Source: Xenopus tropicalis
Taxonomy: Eukaryota; Chordata; Amphibia; Anura; Pipidae
DNA: 64,000 bases
Reading direction: 5' to 3'
Assembly: GCF_000004195.4 (NCBI RefSeq)
Contig: NC_030685.2
Coordinates: forward strand, 57,536,048 to 57,600,047
Under the pieces are notes generated by a model. It was not told the DNA's origin. It did not search any database and saw only the letters and a list, made by a program, of their open reading frames with translations. The first letter of the stretch is position 1. Each line of letters begins with the position of its first letter. A program made the translations under genes and the position numbers. This document shows positions 1 through 12,618 of the stretch, one piece after another.

Positions 1-341
1 AGCACAGAAGATTTCTTACTGCAGAAGTTTTCCTTTGCTCGTATGGCTCCTCACATGAACAACAAACAGCTGACACCGACACCCAGGGACCCTTATTATG
101 GAGTCTAGCATAATTAAACACAAAACAGAAACATTGCCCAATGAGACAGACTCCTGCGCAGCCACAGTTTCAGACAATTAGATCACCTCTGCGATGTATT
201 TATTTCTGGCAGCGACACCATGCCTATAATCTTCTAGATGTTGCTGAACTATAACGCTATGACCCTCTCTTGCTAGCTGTGGGAGATAGGAAATGTACTT
301 CAGCAGCTTCATGGCTGCATATTAATAAATGTATGGAACTT
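1..341. other. Non-coding, no feature seen
   Basis: AT-rich single-copy-looking DNA with no open frame of note and no repeat I recognise. It would lie inside intron 1 of the minus-strand gene whose first exon is at 23769-23862. Confidence 0.5.
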
Positions 342-606
342 TTTATCCAGAATGCTCGGGACCTGGGGCTTTTAGGATAAGGGATCTTTCCGTAATTTGT
401 ATCTTCATAACTTAAGTCTACTAAAAAATCATTTAAACATTAAATAAACCCAATAGTATTGTTTTTTCTTGAATATGAATTAATTATATTATAGCTTTCT
501 AAATACAGGTACTGTTTTCTTGTTACAGAGAAAAGGGAAATCATTTTTAAAAATCTGGATTATTTGCTTGTAAGGGAGTCTATGAGAGATGGCCCTCCTG
601 TCATTT
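342..606 (+). mobile_element. Xenopus interspersed repeat, GGATCTTTCCGTAATTTG family, truncated
   Basis: The block opens with TTTATCCAGAATGCTCGGGA and continues with GGGATCTTTCCGTAATTTGT, then a stretch rich in TTAAACATTAAATAAACCC. I recognise this order as a very common non-autonomous DNA transposon of Xenopus. A second, reverse-oriented copy is at 62516-62672 and shares the same order of motifs. The outermost inverted terminus is not intact here, so the edges are approximate and the superfamily is not assigned. Confidence 0.75.
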
Positions 607-2684
607 TTTAGGAAACCCTATCAGAATTAAAAACATATTTTAATATGGCAGGCTAGGCTAGTCAGCCAATACTACACACTGAACAACCATCCCATTTTTT
701 AAATTATTACATTTTAATTAATAATAACAATTGTTAAATCATTGTAATTGTTAAATTATTGTTAAATAAATATCAAATTTTAAATACGGTAAGTATTAAT
801 TATAGAAAACAATAAGGAAGATAAAGAGAACTATATGGTGTCTATTTGCCAAATGCACAGTTCAATGAGGAGGTTAACTCCTTGACCTTTGAGCAGCCAG
901 GCAAGAAAAATAAAACAGCATCCTGCCAATCTGATCTCAATAAATAATTATTAGGACAGGGCTGCCCAACTGGATGCTTATATGCTTAGGGATGTCGCTT
1001 CTCTGGTTTTAACCCGCACAGTCTGGTTGTTGCATGGGCTCAAAACTGCCTGTCCAGATTTCTTACTTTAGAAATCCAGGCCAGGAATGCTAAAGCAGGG
1101 CCTTATTTATATATAAGCACCCAAAGGCTTCTGCCTAGGGTGTCAGCTTTTGGGGGGCATCCCTTGTATGCCTATATATAATATATATGGGGTTTTTTTA
1201 AGTTAAATATTCCCCCAGCCTCCACTACAGATTTCCTTAGGAATTCAACACTGCCTCAAGGACTAGCAGAAGGTTGTGACAGACGTTTGTGAGTAAGTGG
1301 GGTGCAAGTGCCGTGGGGGGGGGGGGAGTCAGTGGTCCCTGTGATATAAGGGTACAAAATCTTTTAATTAAGCCCTAGGGTCAACAATGGGTGCCCAAGG
1401 TGTTCATATCTTTCTGTGTATGGCAAGCTTGAACCTTCTAGCAATACAGCTCGTGGTATTACTGCAACCCTGAATGATAAACATTTCTATTTGCCAAAAA
1501 AAAAATCTGAGACTGCTTGATAAAGACTCCAGGAAACCTAAAATACATCTGAAATAGCAATGTTAGCGGCAATGTATTTAAAGGTCAACCAGATACAGCA
1601 ATTGACGTTCCTCTTCTGTAACGTAAATACTTCAAATCTTTATGAGTAACTATGAGTTAAAAATGTCTTTAAAAAAGTGAATTCTCCAGGTTTCATTATG
1701 AACGAATACTTTGAGCTCCCAGGGAAACTTTCTTTTCCCTCTAAGCTGAAAGGCACCTTGACCAATTAGTTAAGGCTGCAGTCAATTTGAAATCATCACA
1801 GAGACTGTATTTTTCTGCTCGGGCGGGCATTACTGCTGAAATAAAAACCCGCTGGTAATTCCCTAAGAAAAAAGTTAATTCTTCTCTTCTAAATGTCATG
1901 GCACTTCCATAATTTCTGGTCTCCAGGCGGAAACTGCTCAGCTCTTCATTAAATCAGCAGGTCCACTCGGAAAGGTGTGCTGCAGCCATAATACAGCGGA
2001 AGCACTCACCCAGGTAGCACTCCATCACCCATCACGGCATGTTTCATAAATCAGATTGCAGGGATGCTATTAAGGCCTGGTTTGCAATAACACAATATCA
2101 GATCTGGAGTTTGAAGGAGAGCGAATAAAGACTTGCTGATGTGAATGAAGTATATGAAATGTATTCTTCTTGGCTGCTTTCTAATTATTGCAGTATTGCG
2201 TGTGATCAAAGAAATCAATATTCTCTTTTCTGCTTAGATCAACACTAGTTAATGCATATCATAAATGTCCTTACATTGTTCATATTTATGTCATAGCGTA
2301 ATTCCAACATTTTTTTTTTGCCTGGCTGCTATTTACTTCTTCTTGCTTGTTGACTCAACTGTTATTTTAACAATTTTCTTTGGCTGGGCGATCAACAAGT
2401 AGACTTTTTAAGAAATCCTTGCATAATTTTCTAATAAAGATTTAATTTAATTTGTAATTCAATTGCAATTTAGCACCTATTTTGCATATGAGCCCTCTGG
2501 CCTGTATTAGCACTTCCCAAACCATATTAAAATGTTTTCAAAGGGAAATGAAATGGATAATATTAGGTTTTAGAAATCTGAAAGTGATATACTTTAAGAG
2601 CCAAAGTTCCAAAAAGCCCCTGGCCAGTGGAAAAGCATATCAGGGAGATAAGTTGTCTGCAGCAGCCCAAGATTTAACCATGGG
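607..2684. other. AT-rich non-coding block with candidate conserved element
   Basis: No gene is seen. A run of 12 G lies at 1315-1326. The part from about 1690 to 2060 has a balanced, low-repeat composition with several homeobox-like TAAT cores and looks like candidate conserved non-coding DNA. That is an impression only. 2100-2470 is AT-rich without recognised repeats. Confidence 0.35.
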
Positions 2685-2692
2685 CGTTAAAG

Positions 2693-3150
2693 CAGAGGTC
2701 CCCAACCTTTTTAACCTGTGAGCCACATTCAAATGTAAAAAAAAGTTAGGGAGCAACACAAGCATAAAAAAAAGTTCCTGGGGGTGCTAAATATGTGCTC
2801 TGATTGGTTGGTAGCCCCTATGTGGATTCAATTTAGTAATGGGCAGCACCTCACATACGATTTATTATTCCATGGCTAAGACCAAATACAGCAATGTTTC
2901 AAGCCATTCTGTGGCTCTTTTTCAAGCCATGTGGACTAGCAACATACAGTAGGCTTTGTTTGACTGTGTATATGGTTTTTATGCAACCACTTGCCACTAA
3001 TCCAGGAATTCAAAAAAAGGACCTACTTTGAGGCCACTGGGAGCATCATCTACTACCCATATGACTACCTATAATAAATGTTTTGCAGCAAACCTGCTGA
3101 AGCTTTTTTTCCTATTTTTTGGATTTCTATGTTGTGCATGAGCCACTGGC
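2693..3150 (+). mobile_element. hAT-type MITE (CAGAGGTCCCCAACC end), 3' end decayed
   Basis: The left terminus CAGAGGTCCCCAACCTTTTT is a hAT-type end (CAG plus pyrimidine-rich sequence), and the following GAGCCACATTCAAATGTAAA is a familiar Xenopus repeat. Internal landmarks include GTAGCCCCTATGTGGATT (2812-2829) and GAGGCCACTGGGAGCATCAT near 3031. The expected inverted right terminus (GGGGA..CTG) is missing, so the element is truncated or diverged near 3150. Its left end resembles that of the MITE at 16407-16696, although the interiors differ. The open frame beginning at 2482 runs into this element and is not a gene. Confidence 0.8.
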
Positions 3151-4867
3151 AGGAAAAATGGTCTCTGTGTACTCATGTGTGCAAGGGCCCTATAGGGTCA
3201 TGTAGACAATGTCTAGCTCGTCAGGTTAATAAGTGATGGGGGAATGAAAGCTAAGATGCAAATATCAAATTCTCAAAGTTGCAGCCTTTACCCCACATAG
3301 CATGTGTGTTTTCCAAATTGGACTTTTTATGCTGCTGCAGCTCTACAACACTAGAAGGTACAGTATGGAACATTCGTTGTGTTCTGGAAATGCTCGTTAT
3401 ATTTGGAATGTCCCCATTTGTAGACCCTTCTCTAAATGCTTTGGATTGTGTAAAGTACAAAATCATTTCAGTAATTTTCATTTCCCACAAGCAACAGCAA
3501 CAAAGTCTGAGACTGCACTAAAAATAGTCCCTCGGCTCAAGTGAGTAACCCAAAGCCAGCCACATGTGACAGCAGGCAGATGTCATTAGGCCATGACAGG
3601 ACAGTGCTAGACATTCAAATCTGTACCGAGCACAGATTTAAAGGACACGGCAACCTAATATATAACGCAATTTCCACATACAAGGTTAGAGGGGTAATGT
3701 TTAAAGCATTTCTCTCTTTCATTGGACTAAACCATGTACTAAGCAATGGCCCATGGGTCAGCAGGGCATGCTAAAGGTAGCACATATGCAGCAATAAAGA
3801 TGCCACCAGGGAAAAGCTAGGAACAAGGGTGCAAGCAAGAATTTATCAGAGAACCCATCATTCCACTGGAATGAAAGGCTTTTGTCTCACCCACCACTAT
3901 CAGGAAACAACTTACTGCTAGACAGTACTCTTGGCAACAGCTAGAACTGCATAATGCACTAAGGCCCAAACAATAAGTCCCAATCTTATACCTTTGCCAC
4001 ATTAAGCACACGCAGTAAGCAAAGCCAGGGAGAGACTGATAGCTGAAGATTAGAAAGGCCAGTAGTATTGACTAAAGTAGACATACTGGGGTGTAAGGGG
4101 TTTAGAGTAAAGCAAATTACTGTAGCAAGAAAAACTGTCTCTGCAGGAGCTACCATAGTGCTGGCTTCTACAGAGTCAAACAATATTACCGCTAGTGTTA
4201 GACAACATATTATATTTCTGAAATCAGGTATATTTTCCACATTTTAACACTATTAGAGAACAGCGGTTTAATTTTCAACGGTAACTAATCCTAGCAACCA
4301 ATTCAGTGTTCTGAATTTTATTTTGGAATCTTTTCCATGGAAAATATTGCCTGCATTTTCCCACTGACTTCAGTGGGTTATACAAAGTCTTAAGTGGCTT
4401 AAAATAACAGCACTAATTTCGATTTATGTGTCTTAAAAACACACCTTTATAAGCATGCTGCCCTGTTAATTCACCTTCATCATATTTTAAATATGCAATT
4501 TATTTTACACCTTATACATATACATTTTAATTAAAATATTACATACCCTCCTACCCCTATGGCTGGTTTGTGGCCGCACTGTTTAAGCTATAGCTTGTAC
4601 ATAATTGTAGGCTCAGCGCAGCTAAAGGCAGAAGTTGGAGGAAGCTGTGGGAGAGAAGGCTGCAGGTATGCTAAAGTTCGCAGTGACGTGGGCTGATTGT
4701 GCACAGCAGACCTGCCCAGTTTATATGAACAAGCTGCTGAGCAAACACTTCTGGGGCCCATGCCCTGAAGCAGCAGGCAAGGTAGGAAGGTATCTTGCTG
4801 GCAATCTAGATACACTGTAACCAGCAAGAGAAACATAAATCATATTGTTGTTTGCTTTGTAAAATAG
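3151..4867. other. Non-coding, no feature seen
   Basis: About 1.7 kb with several short overlapping frames on both strands (3251-3544, 3541-3774, 3986-4240, 4588-4836). None has a domain, a codon pattern or splice context that I can support. I see no recognised repeat before the LINE that starts at 4868. Confidence 0.45.
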
Positions 4868-6028
4868 TTCATTTGTAAGGTCCTCAGTGGGGTCCCTCAG
4901 GGTTCTGTACTGGGTCCACTTTTGTTTAATTTGTTCATAAATGACTTAGGGGAGGGTATTATGAGTAATGTATCAGTGTTTGCAGATGACACAAAACTCT
5001 GCAGACCAGTCAATTCTATCCAGGATGTGTCATCCCTGCAGCAGGATCTTGACCAACTGGCAATCTGGGCAGCTAAGTGGCAGATGAGATTTAATGTGGA
5101 TAAATGTAAGGTCATGCACCTGGGATGTAAAAATATGCAAGCCCCGTATACCCTTAATGGGACTGCACTAGGCAAATCCATAATGGAGAAGGACCTTGGA
5201 GTCCTTGTAGATAATAAACTTGGCTGTAGCAAGCAATGCCAGGCAGCAGCTGCAAGGGCAAACAAGGTTTTGAGCTGTATTAAAAGGGGTATAGATTCAC
5301 GGGAGGAGGGGGTTATTCTTCCCCTTTACAGAGCGCTGGTAAGGCCCCATCTAGAATATGCTGTTCAGTTTTGGTCTCCAGTGCTCAAACGGGACATTAC
5401 TGAGTTAGAGAGGGTCCAGAGAAGGGCAACTTAACTGGTAAAGGGTATGGAAAGTTTCAGTTATGAAGAAAGACTGGCCAAGTTGGGTCTGTTTACACTG
5501 GAGAAGAGGCGCTTAAGAGGTGACATGATAACTATGTATAAATATATAAAGGGATCATATAATAACCTTTCTAATGTTTTATTTACCAGTAGGTCCTTCC
5601 AACGGACACGAGGGCACCCACTCCGTTTAGAAGAAGGGAGGTTCCATTTAAACATTCGGAAAGGATTTTTTACAGTGAGAGCTGTGAGGTTCTGGAATTC
5701 CCTCCCCGAATCAGTCGTGCTGGCTGATACATTATATAACTTTAAGAAGGGGCTGGATGGATTCTTAGCAAGTGAGGGAATACAGGGTTATGGGAGATAG
5801 CTCTTAGTACTAGTTGATCCAGGGACTGGTCCGATTGCCATCTTGGAGTCAGGAAGGAATTTTTTCCCCTCTGTGGCAAATTAGAGAGGCTTCAGATGGG
5901 GTTTTTTGCCTTCCTCTGGATCAACTAGTAGTTAGGCAGGTTATATATAGGCATTATGGTTGAACTTGATGGGCGTATGTCTTTTTTCAACCCAACTTAC
6001 TATGTTACTATGTTACTATGTAACTATA
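4868..6028 (+). mobile_element. 5'-truncated CR1-type LINE with octamer tail
   Basis: A non-LTR retrotransposon fragment holding the C-terminal half of the reverse transcriptase ORF, a short 3' UTR and a tail of TTACTATG octamers at 5997-6020, as is typical of CR1-clade LINEs. The 5' end is lost inside the reverse transcriptase palm, just before the G-V-P-Q-G-S motif. No clear target duplication flanks it, which is usual for CR1. The single stop in about 925 bp of coding sequence suggests a fairly recent insertion. L2 or Rex clades are alternatives. The octameric tail is the reason I prefer CR1. Confidence 0.9.
4876..5800 (+). pseudogene. Reverse transcriptase C-terminal half of CR1-type LINE, one in-frame stop
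   Basis: The ORF2-type reverse transcriptase copies LINE RNA at the nicked target site. The visible part begins at the GVPQGSVLGPLLFNLFIN block (about 4894 on), then carries the catalytic FADDTKL motif at 4979-4999, whose DD are metal-binding aspartates. The thumb and C-terminal region follow, with KCKVMHLG, KDLGVLVD and, near the end, VRFWNSLPESV. The frame is continuous from 4876 to 5800 except for a TAA at 5432-5434, where the reading passes from RVQRRAT to LVKGME. This looks like a one-base change of a lysine codon. The finger domain and the endonuclease are absent through 5' truncation, so the copy cannot move itself. Confidence 0.9.
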
Positions 6029-6492
6029 GCACAGGGGCTGCAGTCTGAACACCCATGATTTATTTTTTACTCTCAAGCTGGGAATCCAGATAGGATACAT
6101 GCAGGTAACAAAGCACTGTAACAAACCACAAGCTGAGTGCAGGGCAAACTGCCAGGCTGTGAATCCCCAGCATCTCAGCATTCCCAGGAATATAGCACCC
6201 AGTGAAAGAAGGAAGATCACCGCTGAGCCTAATGCCAGATGCTGATTTGGCAAAACACAAAAATATTTTAGATTTAAAGAGGTGACATGCTATATAGATA
6301 TAATGCACAGTTTATCCAAATCTGTATAGGCCAAAAAAAAAGTTAATTATATCTTTATTAATGGTGTGTTCATACATCAGAATATGCCAGTTACAACTTA
6401 ATGAGACAATCATTCTCCCCTGCCTTTTTCTTGCTGGTCTGCTGGCACCAAAGCCAGCCGGCACCCGATGCTTCCATATTGTCTATTAAACA
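6029..6492. other. Non-coding spacer
   Basis: Unremarkable sequence between the LINE tail and the MITE at 6495. Two overlapping minus-strand frames (6008-6308) lack any recognisable domain. Confidence 0.45.
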
Positions 6493-6494
6493 TA

Positions 6495-6951
6495 CCGTAT
6501 ATACTCGAGTATAAGCCGATCCGATTATAAGCCGAGGTACCTAATTTTACCTAATAAAACTAGAAAAACTTACTGACTCGAGTATAAGCCTAGGGTGGGA
6601 AATGCAGCCGCTACTGCTAACCAGTAATGTAATAAAATTACATTAAATGAGGCACTAGTGGGGTATATGTTTTTGAATATTTATTTCAAAGAAAAACAGT
6701 AAACTAGCTCTGTAAGTGGAGTAGAGGGTCAACAAAAACAATATGGTATCAACAATGAAACCTTAAGAGTACTACTCCCTTAGCTCAATCAGCAACTGGA
6801 GGGTCTGGTTGCCGGGGCCTAATTTGCACACAAAGGAGAGAGGGTGCTAGTCTAGAGGGACCCATGGCACCAGACTCGAGTATAAGCCGAGGGTGACTTT
6901 TTCAGCACATTTTGGGTGCTGAAAAACTAGGCTTATACTCGAGTATATATA
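6495..6951. mobile_element. MITE with CTCGAGTATAAGCC terminal inverted repeats, TA duplication
   Basis: The left end reads CCGTATATACTCGAGTATAA and the right end, on the reverse strand, CTATATATACTCGAGTATAA. About 21 of 23 bases agree, and each end abuts a TA dinucleotide (6493-6494 and 6952-6953), as in Tc1/mariner insertions. The CTCGAGTATAAGCC word occurs four times (about 6504, 6576, 6874 and reversed at 6931). The right 80 bp form a palindrome of their own, with a hairpin on TTTTTCAGCAC and GTGCTGAAAAA (6899-6925). There is no transposase frame, so it is non-autonomous. The superfamily call is tentative. Confidence 0.75.
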
Positions 6952-6953
6952 GT

Positions 6954-9900
6954 ATATATGTGAATCAACATCCTTCTGTGGCCACAAGTGTTGAAGCTGC
7001 ATAAAGACTGAATAAAGTTGAACTAGTATCCCTCCAGTTCTTACTGAACTACATTTTACAACATCCAGTCCAACAGTTTCCAGCATACTGGGAGTTGTTT
7101 TCCCACAGTACTAGAGACAGCTTGTATCATCCTGATCAGGCAAAAAAAGGCACAGTACATACACATGCAGTGCATGAGAGTCTGTCGAGTAAATCTCCTA
7201 TTGGTTTGTATGCCATGTTGGTTGTAACTTTGTTGCTATAAGCACTTTACATTCCAACTGGGCTGATCTGTGCTATCTATATAGAGTAGTGAGTGGCCTG
7301 ATAATCTATATAGAACACAGGCCTGATAACAGGCTGGGAACCCGATCTGCAAGTGAGCAAAAACAGTTGTCACTAGAGTGCAGGGCTAATGCGCCAAACT
7401 GTCACTCAGTACTGTGCCTGCATGTCAGATCGACTGCTGCAACAGATAAAACAATGCGTATTGTCGGCTGGTGCTTTACCCCAATAGAACCAGTTCCTCC
7501 TCCCCAGCCCTACTGTACTGTCTTAAAGGGGCAGTGTACACCCATATCATAACATGAGCATAAGAAGTACAATACTGCAATAAGGTGAGCAGACAACAAT
7601 GGGGCACAATTCTAGTTACATAAGAAATCTGGGTATGTCTGCTGTTGGTTTCCATTGTTGGGCTGGATGTTCTAGTCTTTCTATCATTGAATTGCATTTA
7701 GTAATGCAAAAATTTAAATGTACCACTGTCTCTTATTATTTACCAAATGCTATCTCCCTAGACCACCACCATGGTCAAAGCACAGAGACCTGCCATGGAC
7801 TCTGTCCAAACTTATACCATTAGTATGCTGTAACTGGCCCCCTCTTCCACGGTGACACAGGTTAACCATCAAAACCAAGCAGCAAATTCAATAAATCAAT
7901 TCAACGCACAGGGACATCCCTGCGCTTGTCAGTATGGGACACCCAGTTGCAGAGTGGTTCTATTCCCTACCCTTTTCCTCCTGTTGCAAATGGAATGTAA
8001 TGGATTTGCCACACGGTAATAGGAATAATCTCCTTTACACTGCAGCACTCTCTGCCCCAGGTCAGAATGTTATGAATGAGAAATTGGCAGGTATTGGCTA
8101 CCAATTTACTGTGCAATTGTGAAAATGGGTTTGCAAAATAAGGTTTATTTAACACATAGGTCTTCAGTTCACAATGGGAAAAGGGTGCTGGACATTATTC
8201 TGCCTATTAACCCGTGTTTAACCTGTGCAAATGACTGCTAGTAAAGGCAGCACCAAGCATGTACTGGGAACATCACAATAATGGAATATAATATAAAACA
8301 TAAATGAAAAAATAGAGCTTAAAGAAGATAGAAACTTTTAGATAGAAGCATTTTTTCCTAATAAAAGAAAATGTATTTGTAAGTAACTTTTCAATATACA
8401 TTCATTACTCATTTACAATGGTTGTAGTGTTATTTGTAAAAATGACTGCTACTGAAAGCAGTATCTGCCTTCCTCTTTATTTTCTGCCATGTTGGTTCTT
8501 ACATTAGACAGCTGATGAGCAGACCTGAGAAAAAGCATTTAAGGATGCCATTTGCTACATTGTATCAAGAGGCAGAACCAGCAGTGCAGAAAGGGACAGC
8601 AAAATACCTTCAACTGCAATTACATTTACAAAGAAATGTAAAGATCTCTGTTTTCTATCATTGAGTGAGGTTTGTATGCCCTTTTAATGTAAGTGGTTTA
8701 CATAGTAACATAGTAACGCTGACCAGTAAACACATCTAGTAGCCAAGTATTATTATTATTGGTCTCCTACGAGTAGAATTATGAAAGGCAGCATTCAGGG
8801 CAATGAGACACTGGGGGGCCATTATCTAATGACAGCTTTAGCCACCAGTGCCAGTGCTCAATTCATAAATATTTTATGCCTTTCTATAAATGTGTATGCT
8901 ATGAATGTCGGCATTTCTTCCAAAGGAATCCAGGGTAGCCCCAGAGCACTAGACACACAAGGACCAACCGTACTGTCCATTTCAATTAAATTGGCAGGCC
9001 ATCAGTCCCGGTGGTACTGGTAAATAAAGCCTCAATAAAATAGCTGGAAACAGCGGATGCTTAACTCAGAGATAATTGCTTGCAATGTGCACGTTTGAGT
9101 GTCAACACCGATTTTGCTGTTAATTTGGCTGGCGTACATTAAACTTTCATAATATCTGCAAATACAATGAGATGCTAAGAATTCTGGTTCTCTTTGCATT
9201 TCCAACACCCAGTGTGTCAATCATCCCAGCTGGAAGCTGTCATAGGTCTCCACCGCTCCTTTAGCTCGCTCAGAACTGAGGTGACTGACAGGGTATATCG
9301 GACATGAGAATTTTAATATATGTAAAGAGTTGCACCCTTACTTCACTCAACAGTTCAACAAACCTTCCCAAACAATCTCTTATGGTAATGTTACCTTCTA
9401 TTTTTAGTAGGACTGGTTCATCTCAACTTAGATAGATTTCTTGTACCTGTGGAACGGTGCTCATTCTGTTGCCTTTCAAAGACTGTACTATAAAATATAC
9501 ACTAGATTTTAGACGGTTTTATCCTCTAATTAGTTTCCTCTGAATAGACAGCAAAGTATGAGGGTGACGTTATGCGCAAAGATTATATATGAAATAATTA
9601 TTATACATGCAAAACTAGCATGCATGGGGGGGAGATTGGTACTATCTATTCCAAAGTGGTACTGTTCTAGTGGTACCTTCCTACTGACAGTGGCCATCAG
9701 ATGTAATAGCCAGGTGGGGCACCAGTTGGAGCATCCCTAGTACAATAAGATATATACATAGATACATACACAACACGGACTTTATATAAAGATAAATAAA
9801 CACTCCCATTCCAACTTACTATCAGACTAATACATCATTTGTATAGAGCTGCTGTATGAATTCAATTGAACAAAATTCCTGCACACGATGAGACAAAAAG

Positions 9901-10549
9901 TCCAAATCCAAAGTGTAAATCCTAGCAGTGTCCCATACAAGACCAATGGGCCATGTGGTCATTGATGGTCAGTAATTATGCAACCCAATTCCTAATTTAA
10001 AAGAACATGTTTAAAGATTTAAACATACAGTATATAGAACATACATTACCTAGAGTCTGTGCATAGGGTTGTGCATCTTGCATCTTACCCTGAGAATGGA
10101 ATTTTATACTGCCTTCTCACCCTGTTATAGAACAATATAGGATCTCTATCTTTTGTATCGTATATACAGCAAATCCAGGGCCAGCGTGGCATTATAATAC
10201 ACTAATATAGACTTGCTAAAAATAAATATAACTAAAGTGTGGATACGAAAAGGAAACCAAGTATACACTCAACATTACTGTTCAAAATAGGTATTCTCTA
10301 ATTTCTACATTTGTTTTATACATTATGCTGGCACTTATAAACAAAAATTCCAGTCATATAAACCATCTGGTTGATAATAAACAGTGACAGATGACCATTA
10401 AGCCTATCAGGGTGGTCATCTGGGGCCCACAGTTCCAAGGGGGCCCAGCTCTGTGGAGCTGCATCATAGAGCTTGGCAATGGCAAGGGCATGATGAGCAG
10501 GACCAAGGGTTGGTGACAGAGAAGCTTTAATAATCTGAGCTTTTATGGT
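6954..10549. other. Non-coding block, presumed intronic
   Basis: No gene is visible. Short frames at 7289-7552, 7599-7823, 7934-8122 and 8781-9023 look like chance. CATAGTAACATAGTAA at 8701-8716 is the complement of the CR1 octamer tail and may be the only remnant of a heavily truncated minus-strand CR1 insertion. TTAAAGGGGCAGTG near 7522 resembles a TTAA-type MITE end, but I find no partner. Confidence 0.4.
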
Positions 10550-10825
10550 TCTGACCACAGTGTCGGACTGGGGTGCCAAGGGCCCACCAGAAAACCCTTA
10601 GATCTTAGGTCCACTCACTTTCTTTAATCTCTTAATTACTTCTTTTACATACTATTATCTATCCTTTCCCCCATTTCTTCAGTTTCTTCTCATATAGAAT
10701 TGAGGAATGATCATGGTACAGGCATACAAGGCAAATGGTTGGGTGAGCAGTAGGGCCCACTGACTCCTGGGCCCATCGGGGGTTTTCCTGGTATCCTGGT
10801 GGGCCAGTCCAACACTGTCTGACCA
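10550..10825. mobile_element. hAT MITE with exact 8-bp target duplication
   Basis: The element at 10558-10817 (260 bp) begins CAGTGTCGGACTGGGG and ends with GGGCCAGTCCAACACTG. These form inverted repeats of the type CAGTGTYGGACTGG. It is flanked by the perfect 8-bp duplication TCTGACCA at 10550-10557 and 10818-10825, diagnostic of hAT-superfamily insertion. It has no coding capacity. A diverged sibling is at 24728-24979. Confidence 0.92.
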
Positions 10826-12618
10826 GACCAAAGAGCACTCTGGTTACACATTCATGACATTAACAATTTTATCTGCTTGTGACATATTTTAAGGAAATGG
10901 ATATGGCAAAAGTGCTTAAAAGAAAACTCTGAGCAATTATATTTAAGTTATATTTAGGGTATTTGTCCCTTTGAAGTACATTAGAGTGCAAACCTTTTAG
11001 TTCCATCTAATAAACTTGAATCCTTCTTTATCACCTAATTAGCAGTTTTCTATGCAGGATATAACCATGTCTTTCACATTTAATACACATCAAACTTTTT
11101 CATTTGTAAACAAGGCGGCAAGATGCTGAATCAGCACGGAGACAGACCATGAAATAGCAGGTTTCCAGCTCCAAGTCTGCGCTACAAAATGAGATGCGTG
11201 CCTTTCTGTGTGTATTAGCCTCCTCTGCTCACAGCATGCTAATTTAGGCAGCAATCAAAACAGTTTGCGCAGGAGGCATAATATATGTCAGCCTCCTGTT
11301 ACAGGACACACACTTCATAAATTTCTGTAATGGAAACACAGCGCACCCTTAACACCTGCAGTACTAGGGCCAAGAGGGTAACTGTGCACTGTGGGCATTT
11401 CGGAATTTTTTGTTGGTTCTTTACCATCAGGACAGGTCAGTAGCAAAATACTTGTAGCTAGTTGAAGTGAATATCCCTTCTGTTCTTACAATGTATATGG
11501 TTTTCAGAGAAACCCTAACTGGCTGGGTGAAATGATATCTGATCGGATATGTATATGTAATATGGCCCACAGGGATCCTCTTTCATACAGTAAAAATGAT
11601 AGAATCTTAGTGAATGGTTTGAGAATAAACTTTTAATACATTACAATGTCATCACACATCAATTCACAACTGTGTTAAATAATTTAAAGAGAAACTATAG
11701 TTTGGCGCCATGTTAGAATATTTTCTAAACATTTAAAAAATGAAAGTCAAGCGCTAATTGGTTGCTTAGGGACAATGCATTTGTGTGATTTTGAAACTGA
11801 GGCATAGTCTGCATAAAACTGCATTGCCAATACTCCAAGACAATGACATCTATGGAAAGCGATAGCTCCACGTAGTTATTTCAGTGCAAGAGGGTCACTT
11901 CCAATATAGGGTGTGCAGCTGAGTGGGGAAAGAGGATTCACCAGGAGGGAAAGCACGGGGCTAAACCAACAAGATGAGGGCATCTGTTGCCCAGGCCGCC
12001 AAATTTCTACATCTCCCACTGTCTAACCTGACATGTACATTCAGTGGTTGCACACACCCTAATCTAGAGTAAACAGTCCTAAACATACTTTGGGGCACTT
12101 TGGGGCACCTACTTTAAAGCAGTCAGAGGGGGTGCAAAACCTGTTACAATTAAGGGGCCAGCTGATCTATAGTATCCTCCAAGCTTTTCTCACATAAAAC
12201 TGTTGTGCATCAGCACCATTGCTTGTATAGGTAGTCCTTCAAAGAGTGATATGATCTAAAGCGTACAATCAATAGAAAGGTGCACTTTTACTGTGTAAAT
12301 GTATCTCTATTGGCACTGCCACACGGAGTGGATTCTTGTCCTGTAGAAAAACACTGACTGAGAATCTGCCTCTATGGTCCAGAAAGCTTTTTGTGTGCCT
12401 GAACCATTGCGTTGGCCCAGGTGCAGGCACGTGGAGCAGATTTCAGTGCAAAACTACTCATGTATGCAGTTCCACACCAAAATCCACTCCGTGTACCTGC
12501 ACCAAGCCAACACTATGGTTTCATGTGTAGGCACATCAATAATCATTATGAAGCGTAGAGGTGGATTCTCAGCCTGTGTTTATCCACAGACCGAAAATAT
12601 GACCCGTGTGACAGTGTC
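10826..12618. other. Non-coding block with candidate conserved element
   Basis: No gene is seen. The segment from about 11040 to 11340 mixes AT-rich homeobox-like cores with sequence such as GCGCAGGAGGCATAATATAT and contains no repeat I know. It reads like a conserved non-coding element, but I cannot test this. 12336-12658 holds two overlapping chance frames running up to the next insertion. Confidence 0.35.

Noticed and set aside
7522..7720. TTAAAGGGGCAGTG as the left end of a T2-type MITE
   Set aside because: No matching right end or TTAA partner could be found, and the interior was not recognised.
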